From: Chromohalobacter beijerinckii
Lineage (GTDB): Bacteria > Pseudomonadota > Gammaproteobacteria > Pseudomonadales > Halomonadaceae
Length of the DNA: 64,000 nucleotides
Assembly (NCBI RefSeq): GCF_023061185.1
Contig: NZ_JAKGAK010000012.1
Span: forward strand, 34,933 to 98,932
Direction of reading: 5' to 3'
In this document: piece after piece, positions 38,527-47,576 of the stretch
How the letters are laid out: every line of letters begins with the position of its first letter
Position numbering within the stretch: position 1 is the first letter of the stretch
Notes under the pieces: model-generated
Told to the model about the DNA's origin: nothing
The model's database searches: none
What the model saw: only the letters and a program-made list of their open reading frames with translations
Program-made: the position numbers and the translations under genes

Positions 38527-38664
38527 ATCTCTGCCAACGACACGACGACTTTTACCTATCTCGACCGCCTGGAGCGCTATCCTGATGGGTATGACCGCAT
38601 TCGCCTGGATACGCAGGCATTCACCGGGGATGTCCGTCGAATGCCGCCGCCCGCTAAAGAGATG
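38527..38664 (+). pseudogene. Possible remnant of a GGCT-like gene before pdxH
   Basis: In the frame that later becomes pdxH, after a stop at 38524-38526, the bases read NDTTTFTYLDRLERYPDGYD and then RIRLDTQAF. This looks like the C-terminal region of gamma-glutamylcyclotransferase-fold proteins (pattern LDxLExYPxxYDR), much as in the intact gene at 34041-34460. There is no plausible N-terminal part or start codon, so if real it is a decayed gene fragment. The rest of the 38476-38688 gap shows nothing else. Confidence 0.4.
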
Positions 38665-38688
38665 AATGCACACTTGGAGAGGAAGACC

Positions 38689-39336
38689 ATGAATTATGAT
38701 ATCGCTGACCTGCGACGCGATTACGCTGGCGAGACACTCTCCGACGCGCACACGCCGGCGTCGCCCATCGACTTGTTTCACGCCTGGTTCTCGGCCGCCC
38801 GCGAGCATGAACCTCAAGATCCCAACGCCATGACGTTGGCCACTGTGGATAGCCAGGGGCTCCCTCATGCTCGAGTGGTATTACTCAAGCATTTCGACGA
38901 GCAAGGTTTCGTGTTCTTCACCAACTATCAAAGCCACAAAGGTAGTGAGCTGGCGAATGTCCCTCATGCTGCCTTGGTCTTCTGGTGGCCCACCCTTCAT
39001 CGGCAGGTACGTATCGAAGGGCGCGTGGAAAAAGCCGAGGCCAATATTTCTGATGAGTATTTCGCCAGCCGTCCTCGGGACAGTCAGCTAGGCGCGTGGA
39101 TTTCCCAGCAAAGCGTGGAAATTCCCGACCGCGAATGGCTGGAGGAGCGCAAGCAACGCTTCGAACAGGTCTATTCCGATCAAAGCGTCGAGCGTCCCCC
39201 TCACTGGGGTGGCTATCGTGTTAAGCCATATATTCTGGAGTTCTGGCAAGGCCAATCCAATCGTCTCCATGATCGGATTCGCTATCGCCATCACGAGCAG
39301 GATGCAGCCTGGAGCAAAACGCGCTTGGCGCCTTAA
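38689..39336 (+). CDS. pdxH: Pyridoxamine/pyridoxine 5'-phosphate oxidase
   Basis: PdxH makes pyridoxal phosphate from its amine or alcohol form using FMN and oxygen. The 215-residue protein shows the family segments PNAMTLATVDSQGLPHARVVLLK (FMN binding), FTNYQSHKGSELANVP, the substrate loop SRPRDSQLGAWISQQS and the C-terminal EFWQGQSNRLHDRIRY. ATG 38689 follows GGAGAGGAAG; the frame is open upstream but that part looks like an unrelated fragment. A terminator lies 47 bp past the stop. Confidence 0.96.
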   Translation: MNYDIADLRRDYAGETLSDAHTPASPIDLFHAWFSAAREHEPQDPNAMTLATVDSQGLPHARVVLLKHFDEQGFVFFTNYQSHKGSELANVPHAALVFWWPTLHRQVRIEGRVEKAEANISDEYFASRPRDSQLGAWISQQSVEIPDREWLEERKQRFEQVYSDQSVERPPHWGGYRVKPYILEFWQGQSNRLHDRIRYRHHEQDAAWSKTRLAP

Positions 39337-39383
39337 TCTCAAGGCTTGCCCCCTCCAGCACGTCAGCGAGCCCACCATGCAAA

Positions 39384-39410
39384 ACGCCCGGTCCACTAAG
39401 GACCGGGCGT
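39384..39410. terminator. Bidirectional terminator between pdxH and proX
   Basis: ACGCCCGGTCC (39384-39394) and GGACCGGGCGT (39400-39410) form a perfect 11-bp stem with loop ACTAA between convergent stops. The A-run before it supplies a T-run for the minus-strand transcript. Confidence 0.8.
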
Positions 39411-39454
39411 CTGCTTCAACACTCTTCGACAGATAATGTCGTAAGTAGCGCCTA

Positions 39455-40339
39455 TCAGCTATCGCCGTTTACCCACTCATCGACGACATCGGGATGCTCG
39501 TCGACCCACTTCTTGGCGTTTTCATATGGATCGGAATCTTCTTCCTGATTCATGAGCATCACTTCGCCCATCTGCTCCGGCGTCCACTCGAAGTTATCGA
39601 GAATCGCGTAGGCTTCCGGCATATCGTCCTTCAGCCCTTTGCGCACGACGGTATTGATGTGCTCGGCGCCACCATAGACGTTCTTGGGATCGTCCAGATA
39701 CTTGAGGTCCCAACGTGCGAACATCCAGTGCGGCGTCCAACCGGCGACCACGATATCCTCATCGTTCTTGATGGCACTATCCAGCGCAGCCGTCATAGTG
39801 GCACCGCTACCCGATTGCAGGTTGATAGCATCATCAAGATCGTACTCGTCGATCGCCTTCTCAGTCAGGTTCATGAGGCCAGCACCGGGATCGATCCCCA
39901 CGATCTCGTCATTGACGACATCGGCCTTGTCATCGAGCTCATCGATGGACGAGATATCGGTATAAGAGGGAACGACAAGTCCCAGCTTAGTACCTTCAAG
40001 GTTCGGCCCCAGGTTCTCGACCTTGTCGCCAACCTTGTTCAGGTACTGTTCATGCGTGGAAGGCAACCATGCCGCCACCATGCCATCAGCATCACCATAC
40101 GCCACGGCTTGCCACATCGCAGCGGCTGACAGTGAGGACATTTCCACGTTATAGCCTTGCTCTTCGAGCACCGCACGCACGACGTTCGTGGAGGCCACTT
40201 CGGAGGACCACTCGACATAAGCGAGCGTGATATCACCCTTGCTGTCCTGCGCTTGCGCGATGCCCGCATTGAGTCCTGCACCGGCGGCCATCATGATGGC
40301 GCCATAGCGTACGGCTTTCGTCAATGGAGTGCGTGTCAT
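39455..40339 (-). CDS. proX: Glycine betaine/proline-betaine ABC transporter, substrate-binding protein
   Basis: This 294-residue periplasmic protein (OpuAC family) binds betaines for import. A signal peptide ends about AGIAQAQ (residue 30). Tryptophans expected for the aromatic cage occur in YVEWSSEV, AAMWQAV, AGWTPHWMF. It has a highly acidic surface (for example MLMNQEEDSDPYENAKKWVD). ATG 40339 is chosen because it directly precedes the signal peptide; the frame is open 23 codons further. Last gene of proV-proW-proX; the 105-bp gap to proW includes an AT-poor leader without a clear terminator. Confidence 0.93.
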   Translation of the reverse strand: MTRTPLTKAVRYGAIMMAAGAGLNAGIAQAQDSKGDITLAYVEWSSEVASTNVVRAVLEEQGYNVEMSSLSAAAMWQAVAYGDADGMVAAWLPSTHEQYLNKVGDKVENLGPNLEGTKLGLVVPSYTDISSIDELDDKADVVNDEIVGIDPGAGLMNLTEKAIDEYDLDDAINLQSGSGATMTAALDSAIKNDEDIVVAGWTPHWMFARWDLKYLDDPKNVYGGAEHINTVVRKGLKDDMPEAYAILDNFEWTPEQMGEVMLMNQEEDSDPYENAKKWVDEHPDVVDEWVNGDS

Positions 40340-40444
40340 CGTTTTTCCCCTTCTCTTATTGATGGGAGATCCTGCCGGAACGGCCAGCGGCCGTTCCTTT
40401 TCGAGCACATGCTCGATACACGGCGTTTTGTTACGCCTTGCTTC

Positions 40445-41290
40445 TTAGCTAGTTTTCTTTTTCGGCTTGCGAAGCGCCTGCGTGATGCGATCCAGCAACA
40501 TGGCGAGGATGACGACAGCGATACCCGCTTCGAAACCATCGCCAGGACGCAGACGCTGGATGGCGCGCCACACTTCGCTACCCAGGCCATCGGCCCCGAT
40601 CATCGCCGCGATCACGACCATCGACAGCGCTAGCATGATCGTCTGATTGATGCCGGCCATGATCGTCGGAAGAGACAGCGGAAACTGTATCTTGATCAAC
40701 TTCTGACTACGTGTGGCACCAAACGCATCTGCCGCCTCTATCAAGTCCTTGGGCACCTGCCGGATACCCAATGTCGTGAAGCGTATCGCCGGCGGCATCG
40801 AAAAGATCACCGTGGCGAAAATAGCTGACACCGAACCAATCCCGAAAAAAGGAATGGCTGGAATCAGGTAAACGAAAGCCGGCATGGTCTGCATGAAATC
40901 CAGAACCGGCATGATGAGACTATAGAAGCGATCCGAAATGGCCGCGAGCACGCCAAGTGGCATGGCAATGACTACCGCGACCACAGTGGCGATCACCACC
41001 AGCGTCAAGGTCTCGATCATCGGGTCCCAAAGCCCAAGGTTCCAGATCAAGGCCAGTCCCAACACCGCGCCAATCCCCAGGCGCAGGTTGGCAACCCGCC
41101 AGCAGATCAGCGCGATGATCGCCATCAGTGCCCACTCAGGCAGCCACATCAGCCCATCATTGAGTACCGTAATCCCGCTCTGCGTAACACGCGAGATGCC
41201 TCGCGTCACCATGGAATAGTGCGAAGTTAGAAAATCGAGACCACCCTCGATGCCGTCGCCGAGGGGAATGCGTGGAATATCAATCGCCAT
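40445..41290 (-). CDS. proW: Glycine betaine ABC transporter permease
   Basis: This 281-residue inner-membrane permease has about six helices and the ATPase-contact loop LIEAADAFGATRSQKLIKIQFPLSLPTIMAGI. It lacks the long N-terminal periplasmic tail of E. coli ProW (354 residues) and is closer in length to OpuAB-type permeases. Its start shares one base with the proV stop (TGATG), so the two are coupled. Confidence 0.93.
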   Translation of the reverse strand: MAIDIPRIPLGDGIEGGLDFLTSHYSMVTRGISRVTQSGITVLNDGLMWLPEWALMAIIALICWRVANLRLGIGAVLGLALIWNLGLWDPMIETLTLVVIATVVAVVIAMPLGVLAAISDRFYSLIMPVLDFMQTMPAFVYLIPAIPFFGIGSVSAIFATVIFSMPPAIRFTTLGIRQVPKDLIEAADAFGATRSQKLIKIQFPLSLPTIMAGINQTIMLALSMVVIAAMIGADGLGSEVWRAIQRLRPGDGFEAGIAVVILAMLLDRITQALRKPKKKTS

Positions 41291-42498
41291 CAGTGCTCTC
41301 CCGCTTCAGCCAGTTTCTCAAGTACCGCGCCCTTCACGACCACCCCCAATAGACGCTGGTTGTCGTCGACGATGGCAATCGGATAGCTTTTATCGTTGAA
41401 CATGGCAAAGAGATTGTTCATCGGTTCATCCGGACCGGCCTTCGGGAAGTCGTTCTGGATCAACTCGTTGATCGTGTCCTTGCCAGCCTTGGCAGCAGCA
41501 TCGACGTCGTCGACATTCACGATGCCTAACAAGGTGCGGTCACGACCGATGACGTAGATGGAGTCGAGTCCGTTGTCGCTCATCTTGCGCAACACGGTGC
41601 GCGGGCCGTCGCTATCACGCGCCGTGGCACGCACGGAACGCATGGCACTGTTTGCCGTGAAGATGCGCGACATATCCACGCCCTCTACGAAGCGCGCCAC
41701 ATAATCGTCAGCGGGCCGCGTCAGGATATCTTCGGGCGTGCCCATCTGAACGACTTCGCCGTCCTTGAGAAGGATGATGCGATCACCGATGCTGATTGCT
41801 TCATCAAGATCATGGGTGATGAAGATCGTGGTCTTCTTCATGCGGTGCTGCAGCTCGATCAGTTCTTGCTGCATATCCTTGCGGATCAGCGGATCGAGTG
41901 CCGAAAACGCCTCATCCATCAGCATCACGGTCGAGTCATTAGCCAATGCGCGGGCCAGACCGACACGTTGCTGCATGCCGCCGGAAAGCTGGCTCGGATA
42001 AGCATCTTCCCAGCCGTCCAGGCCTACTTGCTTGAGAGAGTTACGAGCGCTTTCCACGCGAGATTTTTTCTCGATGCCGCGCACCTCAAGGCCATATTCG
42101 GCATTTTCCTGCACGGTCTTATGCGGAAATAGCGCAAAATTCTGAAAAACCATCGAGAAGTGACGGCGCCGGCATTCCAGCAGCTCTTTCTCGCTGAGCT
42201 TGGGAATGTTCTGACCATCGATCACGATATCGCCCTCGGTGGGCTCGATGAGGCGATTGAGACAGCGAATCAGCGTCGATTTCCCGGAACCCGACAGACC
42301 CATAATGACGAGAAGCTCGCCTTCACGTACATCGAAGTCGATATTGGAAAGACCCAGAGTCTGGCCGGTTTTCTCAAGAATCTCGGGACGCTTTTTCCCT
42401 TGGTTACGCAGCTCGAGCGCTTTCTTAGGCTGGGAGCCAAACACCTTGCTCAGGCCGCGCACCTGAATCTTGATATTGGTTTCGTCTGTTTCAGTCAT
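41290..42498 (-). CDS. proV: Glycine betaine ABC transporter ATP-binding protein
   Basis: This 402-residue ATPase powers betaine import. Walker A is GLSGSGKST, signature LSGGMQQRVGLARAL, Walker B VMLMDEAFSALD, and the C-terminal 120 residues hold two CBS-type repeats (GLDSIYVIGRDRTLLGIV; KSYPIAIVDDNQRLLGVV), the osmotic-sensing region in OpuA/ProV. ATG 42498 (MTETDETNIK) gives the family length; an upstream in-frame start is unlikely. Promoter candidate at 42673-42701. Confidence 0.94.
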   Translation of the reverse strand: MTETDETNIKIQVRGLSKVFGSQPKKALELRNQGKKRPEILEKTGQTLGLSNIDFDVREGELLVIMGLSGSGKSTLIRCLNRLIEPTEGDIVIDGQNIPKLSEKELLECRRRHFSMVFQNFALFPHKTVQENAEYGLEVRGIEKKSRVESARNSLKQVGLDGWEDAYPSQLSGGMQQRVGLARALANDSTVMLMDEAFSALDPLIRKDMQQELIELQHRMKKTTIFITHDLDEAISIGDRIILLKDGEVVQMGTPEDILTRPADDYVARFVEGVDMSRIFTANSAMRSVRATARDSDGPRTVLRKMSDNGLDSIYVIGRDRTLLGIVNVDDVDAAAKAGKDTINELIQNDFPKAGPDEPMNNLFAMFNDKSYPIAIVDDNQRLLGVVVKGAVLEKLAEAGEH

Positions 42499-42672
42499 AG
42501 GCTTGCCTGCTTTGGTCAAGTCGTCGCCATGCCCTTGCGAAGCAAGAGCGCTCGGCAATGTCACGTTGTCACGTTGCGAGTATCTGGCGGGTCAGTCTCC
42601 TGGCTCTTATTATGGTCATGGAGATGATAAGAGATGATCATGAAGATAAAATTTCGTTATGTTTCGTATCGA

Positions 42673-42701
42673 ATCATACCTACTTATTGATATTGCTTCA
42701 A
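42673..42701 (-). promoter_or_regulatory. Sigma-70-like promoter for proVWX
   Basis: On the minus strand TTGAAG (42696-42701), a 17-bp spacer and TATGAT (42673-42678) make a good promoter. Transcription would start near 42666, giving a leader of about 165 nt before proV. The 350-bp gap 42499-42848 also holds, near 42796-42817, a 7-bp-stem hairpin (GAAGCCG/CGGCTTC) that may end the pat transcript. Confidence 0.55.
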
Positions 42702-42848
42702 ATAAAAACAGCTGATGATTGATCCATGGTTCAATAACCCGGCGCGCGCCGCCAGGCGCCTCGATCATACTCGATCGCCGAGCTCGGCAAGCGACGAAGC
42801 CGACCTTCAACGGCTTCACCGCGACATCGGGGGATCGACCAAGAAGCC

Positions 42849-45596
42849 TTAGTCCGTGGGGCTCTCCAGCCGGTGTCGCTGCCAATCGTTGCTCGGCTCG
42901 TTGAGCCGCAAGGAGGCCTCGACCACCTGCTCTTCCATGTTATAGCGGAAACTGAAACCCAGGTGTTTCAGCAATGCGCGCATGGGCTGATTGTCGAGCA
43001 TCACCGTGCCGACCATCTCGAGGATGCCGATGCCCTTGCAGTAGCGGATCATCTTTTCCATCAGCAGGCTACCGAGACCATGCCCGTGGAGATCATCGCG
43101 AATGATCACGGAAAATTCAGTGCGGATGTTGTCCGGATCGTTCCACACACGCACTACGCCCAGCATTTCCTTACTGCCATCGGCTCGCGCATGCTCGGCG
43201 ATGAACGCCATTTGGCGGTCGTAATTGATCTGCGACAGCACGGCCAGATCACGCTGCGTCAGGTCCGCTTTGTGGTGGAAGTAACGAAAGCGAATGCTTT
43301 CCTCGGAGAGCCGCTCGTGGAATAGCGTGATCAGCGGCGCGTCCTCTCCCCGGATCGGGCGCACTTCGACATCCATGCCATTGCCCAACGCCCGCCATTC
43401 ACGAAGTTCCTCGGGGTACGGCATGATCGCATGACGCGCGGGCTGCCCCAGGTCCATGGCAAAGTCCACCGCCACGACACCATCGCGGTTGAGCAATAGC
43501 GGATTGAGCTCCAACCCCTGGAGTTCAGGCAAATCCGACGCCATCTGCGAGAGCTTGACTAGCAATTCGCAAAGGCGCTCGACGTCTTGTTCGGGGTCGG
43601 CGGCGTGCTCACGGATCAGGCGGTACGCATGCGTACGCGATACCAACTCATTGGCCAGGGTCATGTTCAGGGGCGGCAAGGCCACCTGACGATCCGCCAG
43701 CACATTGATCTTGTAACCGCCAATGCCGAAGACAATGATCGGCCCGAACACCGGGTCACGCGTAATGCCCGCACAGAGTTGCATCGACGCCTTGCCACGC
43801 TGCATACGTTGCAGGCAATAGCTAAAAATCGGGCTTTCGGGGAATTTTTCGCGGACTTTGTCCCCCAGACGCCGCACGCCATCGGCCACCTGCTCCGGTG
43901 TCTCGAGGTCTTGCAGCAAGCCCGCAGAGAGCTTATGGGGGTGCTTGCGGTAGCGAAACGGCACGCAGTTATTTGCATGCACGATCTTCAGTGCCATGGG
44001 GCCTTCGATGTCCCGCGCCGCTTGAAACGCCTCCTCGGGGCCGAAGACATACTGGCTCGGTGCCGACGGTATGCCATAGGCGGCCAGGACCTCCGCGGTT
44101 TCCTGATGCGTCAGGCGATCACGCTCACGTTTCTTGGCGGAGGCGATCAAACGATGGCAGCGCGCGCGGATGTCAGGTTGCGTCGTGAAGGGCAGGCTTG
44201 GCGGCGTTTCCTGCAGGAGCGTCTGCACACGCTGATAATCGACCATGTGCATGAACGCCTTGACCGCTTTCTCTGGAGAGATATAGGTAGGGATGCCCGC
44301 CAGATTGCACTCATGGCGTGCCTTGAGCGCTTCCTCGAGCCCCATCCAACTGGTCAGCAGGTTGCGCTTGAAGCGCTTGCGATTAGCGATCAACGCCTCG
44401 GCCGTTATTTTGGACGGCGCCAGGCGAGTCGGGGCGTGTACCACCAGTACAGCGTCTACGTTGGCATCGGCCGCCACGATCTCCAACGCATCGACGAACC
44501 GCTCAGGCGAGGCATTACCGCCCAAATCGACGGGATTACGCCCCGGCAAGCTGACATCGAATTCCCCCTGCACCAGCGCATCGCGGGTAACGTCAGTTAA
44601 TTCCGCCAGCTTCCCCCCAGCAATCACCAGCTTGTCTATCGCCAAGAGCGCCGGACCCAACCCATTCGCCACGATGGCTAAGCGATCACCACGCAACGGA
44701 CGCATGCGCGTCAGTGTTTCCAGTGCATCGAACAACTCATCGGAATCATCCACGCGCACGACCCCTGCGCGCGCCAACGCCGCGTCGAACACCACGTCGC
44801 GATTATCGATACCCGGCGTCTGCGGCTCATGCGTCAGTGTCGACTGCACCGAGCGTCCGCTCTTGATTGCCAGCACCAACCGGTGTCGCGAGGCATCGCG
44901 CAACGCAGTCATGAAATGCTGCGCATCGTGTACTCGTTCCAGATGCAGCAGCAAGGCACGTGTCGGCGAGTATTGGTTGATGTAATCCATTAGGTCGGAC
45001 AGCATCACGTCAACGCTGTCGCCCAATGTCACCAAATGCGAAAAGCCGATGTCGCGGCCCGCGGCCCAGTCGATCATGGCATTGCCGAGCATCCCCGACT
45101 GCCCTAGATAGGCGACACGTCCCGCCTTGATCGGCTGGCTGGCATACGTGGCGTTGAGCTTGCTGCCGGGCACCACGATCCCCAGACACTCCGGCCCCAA
45201 CACGCGGATTCCCGAGCGCAGCGCAGCCTTGAGCATACGCTCTCGAAGCGAACCGCCATCCTGTGTTCGATCGTCGAGATATGAGCCCCCCGACAGCACC
45301 AAGGCCGCGCGCGCGCCCAACTTGCCCAGTGCCTCGATGCTCCGCGGCACGCCTTCTACCGGATTGCAGAGGATCGCCAGATCCGGCACGGCGGGCAAAT
45401 CCGCAATACGCTTTACGCAGGTGACGCCGTAGACCGTGTCATAACCGCGCGGGTTCACCGCCCAAAGAGTGCCGGAAAATCCCGCCTCAAGCAGATTGCC
45501 AAGCACCATACCGCCCATTGAATGCGGCTTTTCCGAAGCGCCGATTACTGCCACGCTATGTGGCTCGAAGAAGTGACGCAGAAAACGCGTTCCCAC
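42849..45596 (-). CDS. pat: Pat/PatZ-type protein lysine acetyltransferase (acyl-CoA-synthetase-like plus GNAT)
   Basis: This 915-residue protein joins an NDP-forming acyl-CoA-synthetase-like part (CoA-binding VIGASEKPHSMGGMVLGNLL at the start, ligase and ATP-grasp domains to about 715) to a C-terminal GNAT acetyltransferase domain (about 750-900, with IIRDDLHGHGLGSLLMEKMI). This is the layout of PatZ/YfiQ, which acetylates acetyl-CoA synthetase and other proteins. It starts at GTG 45596 behind GGGAGAG. It is divergent from an HDAC-family gene, a possible eraser. Some relatives are true acetyl-CoA synthetases; the N-terminal part may be enzymatically silent. Confidence 0.88.
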   Translation of the reverse strand: MGTRFLRHFFEPHSVAVIGASEKPHSMGGMVLGNLLEAGFSGTLWAVNPRGYDTVYGVTCVKRIADLPAVPDLAILCNPVEGVPRSIEALGKLGARAALVLSGGSYLDDRTQDGGSLRERMLKAALRSGIRVLGPECLGIVVPGSKLNATYASQPIKAGRVAYLGQSGMLGNAMIDWAAGRDIGFSHLVTLGDSVDVMLSDLMDYINQYSPTRALLLHLERVHDAQHFMTALRDASRHRLVLAIKSGRSVQSTLTHEPQTPGIDNRDVVFDAALARAGVVRVDDSDELFDALETLTRMRPLRGDRLAIVANGLGPALLAIDKLVIAGGKLAELTDVTRDALVQGEFDVSLPGRNPVDLGGNASPERFVDALEIVAADANVDAVLVVHAPTRLAPSKITAEALIANRKRFKRNLLTSWMGLEEALKARHECNLAGIPTYISPEKAVKAFMHMVDYQRVQTLLQETPPSLPFTTQPDIRARCHRLIASAKKRERDRLTHQETAEVLAAYGIPSAPSQYVFGPEEAFQAARDIEGPMALKIVHANNCVPFRYRKHPHKLSAGLLQDLETPEQVADGVRRLGDKVREKFPESPIFSYCLQRMQRGKASMQLCAGITRDPVFGPIIVFGIGGYKINVLADRQVALPPLNMTLANELVSRTHAYRLIREHAADPEQDVERLCELLVKLSQMASDLPELQGLELNPLLLNRDGVVAVDFAMDLGQPARHAIMPYPEELREWRALGNGMDVEVRPIRGEDAPLITLFHERLSEESIRFRYFHHKADLTQRDLAVLSQINYDRQMAFIAEHARADGSKEMLGVVRVWNDPDNIRTEFSVIIRDDLHGHGLGSLLMEKMIRYCKGIGILEMVGTVMLDNQPMRALLKHLGFSFRYNMEEQVVEASLRLNEPSNDWQRHRLESPTD

Positions 45597-45858
45597 AGCA
45601 ATCTCTCCCGCTTGATCCGACTTTGCCGCTCACCAACCGCCCAGGCGGCCGCAACTTAAGCTCTAACTGTAAAGTCGGTATGCGATGACAGACCATTTTT
45701 CAGGCAGCGCGTAACGCAAGCCTCTCGTCATGGCCGCAGTGACGTGGCATCGTTCGACCTATAGGCACTGTTCTCACATCCTATCAGGCCTTAAGGTCCT
45801 CCGCGGACAGCATGCGCCCATCGTCTCAGCCGATAGACATCCTCTGGATGGAGTTCCC

Positions 45859-46797
45859 ATGATCACTGCGTATATCACCCACCCCGATTGCATGCAGCAT
45901 TTCATGGGGCCGAACCATCCCGAGAGCCCCAAGCGCCTTGAAGCCATACGCGCACGCTTGGCCTTGAGCGGTGTCTTGACGCATACCATGCAATCCGAAG
46001 CGCAGCCGGTAAAAGCGCAGACGCTCGCCCTTGCGCATTGTCCGCAGTATCTGGAGATGCTCGAGGCTCACTCCCCGCAGGAAGGCTTGAGCGAACTCGA
46101 CGGCGAGACCCACATGAATCAGGACACGCTAGCCGCCGCGCGTGTCGCCGCCGGCGCAGTCGTACGTGGCGTGGACCAGGTCTTTCGTCACCAGGCGGAT
46201 AACGTCTTCTGCGCCGTGCGCCCACCCGGGCACCATGCCGAACGTAGCTCGGCGATGGGCTTTTGCTTCTATAACAACATCGCCATCGGGGTGGCCCATG
46301 CCCGCCAGCGTTATGGCGTCGAGCGCGTCGCTGTGCTGGATTTCGACGTCCACCAAGGCAACGGTACGGTCGATATCTTCAAGGACGACCCCAGTGTCCT
46401 GATCTGTTCGAGCTTCCAATCTCACTTCTACCCTTGGCGCTATCAGGACGACACATGGAGCAACATCGTCAACACGCCCTTGACGGCCGGCAGCGACGGC
46501 ACCGTGTTCCGGCGTGACGTAGAAACGCAGTGGCTTCCCGCGCTGCAAGCCTTCAAGCCACAGTTGATCATGCTCTCGGCGGGATTCGATGCTCACCGCG
46601 ACGATCCCATGGCGGATCTTAAGCTCGTCGAGTCCGATTACTTCTGGGTAACGCAACTTGCTTTGGATATCGCCCGTGTATACGCCGAAGGGCGCTTAGT
46701 TTCGGTACTCGAGGGCGGCTACCATCTGGATGCCTTGGGTACCAGTGTCGAGGCGCACCTCAAGGCGCTGCTGGGTTTTCCCCTCGGCGACCCGTAA
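45859..46797 (+). CDS. Histone deacetylase-family (class II HDAC/AcuC-like) amidohydrolase
   Basis: This 312-residue zinc amidohydrolase has the HDAC motifs: the general-base histidines His125/His126 in RPPGHHAE, zinc ligands Asp163 and His165 in DFDVHQGNG and Asp244 in SAGFDAHRDD, plus the Tyr region GGYHLDAL near the end. Bacterial members remove acetyl groups from proteins (AcuC), polyamines or acetoin-pathway targets. ATG 45859 follows GGATGGAG; earlier frame extension is not protein-like. It is divergent from pat, which suggests reversal of lysine acetylation; substrate is not shown by sequence. Confidence 0.9.
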   Translation: MITAYITHPDCMQHFMGPNHPESPKRLEAIRARLALSGVLTHTMQSEAQPVKAQTLALAHCPQYLEMLEAHSPQEGLSELDGETHMNQDTLAAARVAAGAVVRGVDQVFRHQADNVFCAVRPPGHHAERSSAMGFCFYNNIAIGVAHARQRYGVERVAVLDFDVHQGNGTVDIFKDDPSVLICSSFQSHFYPWRYQDDTWSNIVNTPLTAGSDGTVFRRDVETQWLPALQAFKPQLIMLSAGFDAHRDDPMADLKLVESDYFWVTQLALDIARVYAEGRLVSVLEGGYHLDALGTSVEAHLKALLGFPLGDP

Positions 46798-46881
46798 GCG
46801 CTCTAAAACGACCCCGGCTCGCCCCGCGCCCAGCGGGCTGTGGTATCCTAACGGAAACTTTATTTCCTATCGTGGAACTCC

Positions 46882-47514
46882 ATGGCTACCCAAACCGATA
46901 GCGACGCCGCCCTGCGCATCGCCTCCGGACGCAAACCGTTCGTCGAGCCGCTACGTCTGGGTGATCGCCTCAAGGAAATTCGCCTGTCCAACCACTGGAC
47001 CTTGGAAGATGTCAGCCAACGTACCGGTTTGGCGCGCTCGACGCTGTCCAAGATCGAGAACGACCAGATCTCACCGACCTTCAGCGCCGTGCAGAAACTG
47101 ATTGGCGGCCTCGGAATCGATCTACCGCAATTGCTGACGCCGCCCAAACCGCAGTCACACACTCTCGGTCGCCGCGATTTGACTCGCGTCGGCGAAGGCC
47201 AGCAACACCCTACGCCCACCTATGAGCATGAGCTCCTCTCGTGGCAGTTGGCCCAGAAGCGAATGATCCCGTTCAAGACCATCGTGCGTGCGCGGGACTT
47301 CAACGAGTTCCACGAATGGGTGCGCCACGATGGGGAAGAGTTCCTGATGGTGCTCGATGGCGATATCCTGCTGTATACCGAGTTCTATGAGCCACTACAT
47401 CTGACCCACGGTGACAGCATCTATTTCGACAGCGACATGGGCCACGCTCTGGTCTCGCTCAGCGAATCAGACGCCGTGGTACTCTCCGTATGCACGCGCG
47501 GCGAGAACGCGTAA
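46882..47514 (+). CDS. XRE-family regulator with cupin domain
   Basis: This 210-residue protein has an N-terminal Cro/C1-type helix-turn-helix (about 27-82; LKEIRLSNHWTLEDVSQRTGLARSTLSKIENDQISP) and a C-terminal cupin (about 130-205; HDGEEFLMVLDGDILLYTE, DSIYFDSDMGHAL). Regulators of this type sense small ligands; relatives control amine, amino acid or phosphonate catabolism. It lies 84 bp after the HDAC gene, same strand, with its own promoter-like TATCCT at about 46845. A strong terminator follows at once. Target genes unknown. Confidence 0.9.
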   Translation: MATQTDSDAALRIASGRKPFVEPLRLGDRLKEIRLSNHWTLEDVSQRTGLARSTLSKIENDQISPTFSAVQKLIGGLGIDLPQLLTPPKPQSHTLGRRDLTRVGEGQQHPTPTYEHELLSWQLAQKRMIPFKTIVRARDFNEFHEWVRHDGEEFLMVLDGDILLYTEFYEPLHLTHGDSIYFDSDMGHALVSLSESDAVVLSVCTRGENA

Positions 47515-47516
47515 CG

Positions 47517-47547
47517 CATGACGCCCGGCTCAAGGCCGGGCGTCATG
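47517..47547 (+). terminator. Terminator after the XRE-cupin gene
   Basis: A perfect 13-bp stem (CATGACGCCCGGC at 47517-47529, complement at 47535-47547) with loop TCAAG begins right at the stop codon region. No clear T-run follows, but stability is very high. Confidence 0.7.
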
Positions 47548-47576
47548 TCACCTCTGTACATCGCACTCGGCGACAT

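Noticed and set aside
43587..44600. 337-codon plus-strand frame opposite pat
   Set aside because: Antisense to a well-conserved Pat-type protein, no ribosome site or recognisable domain.
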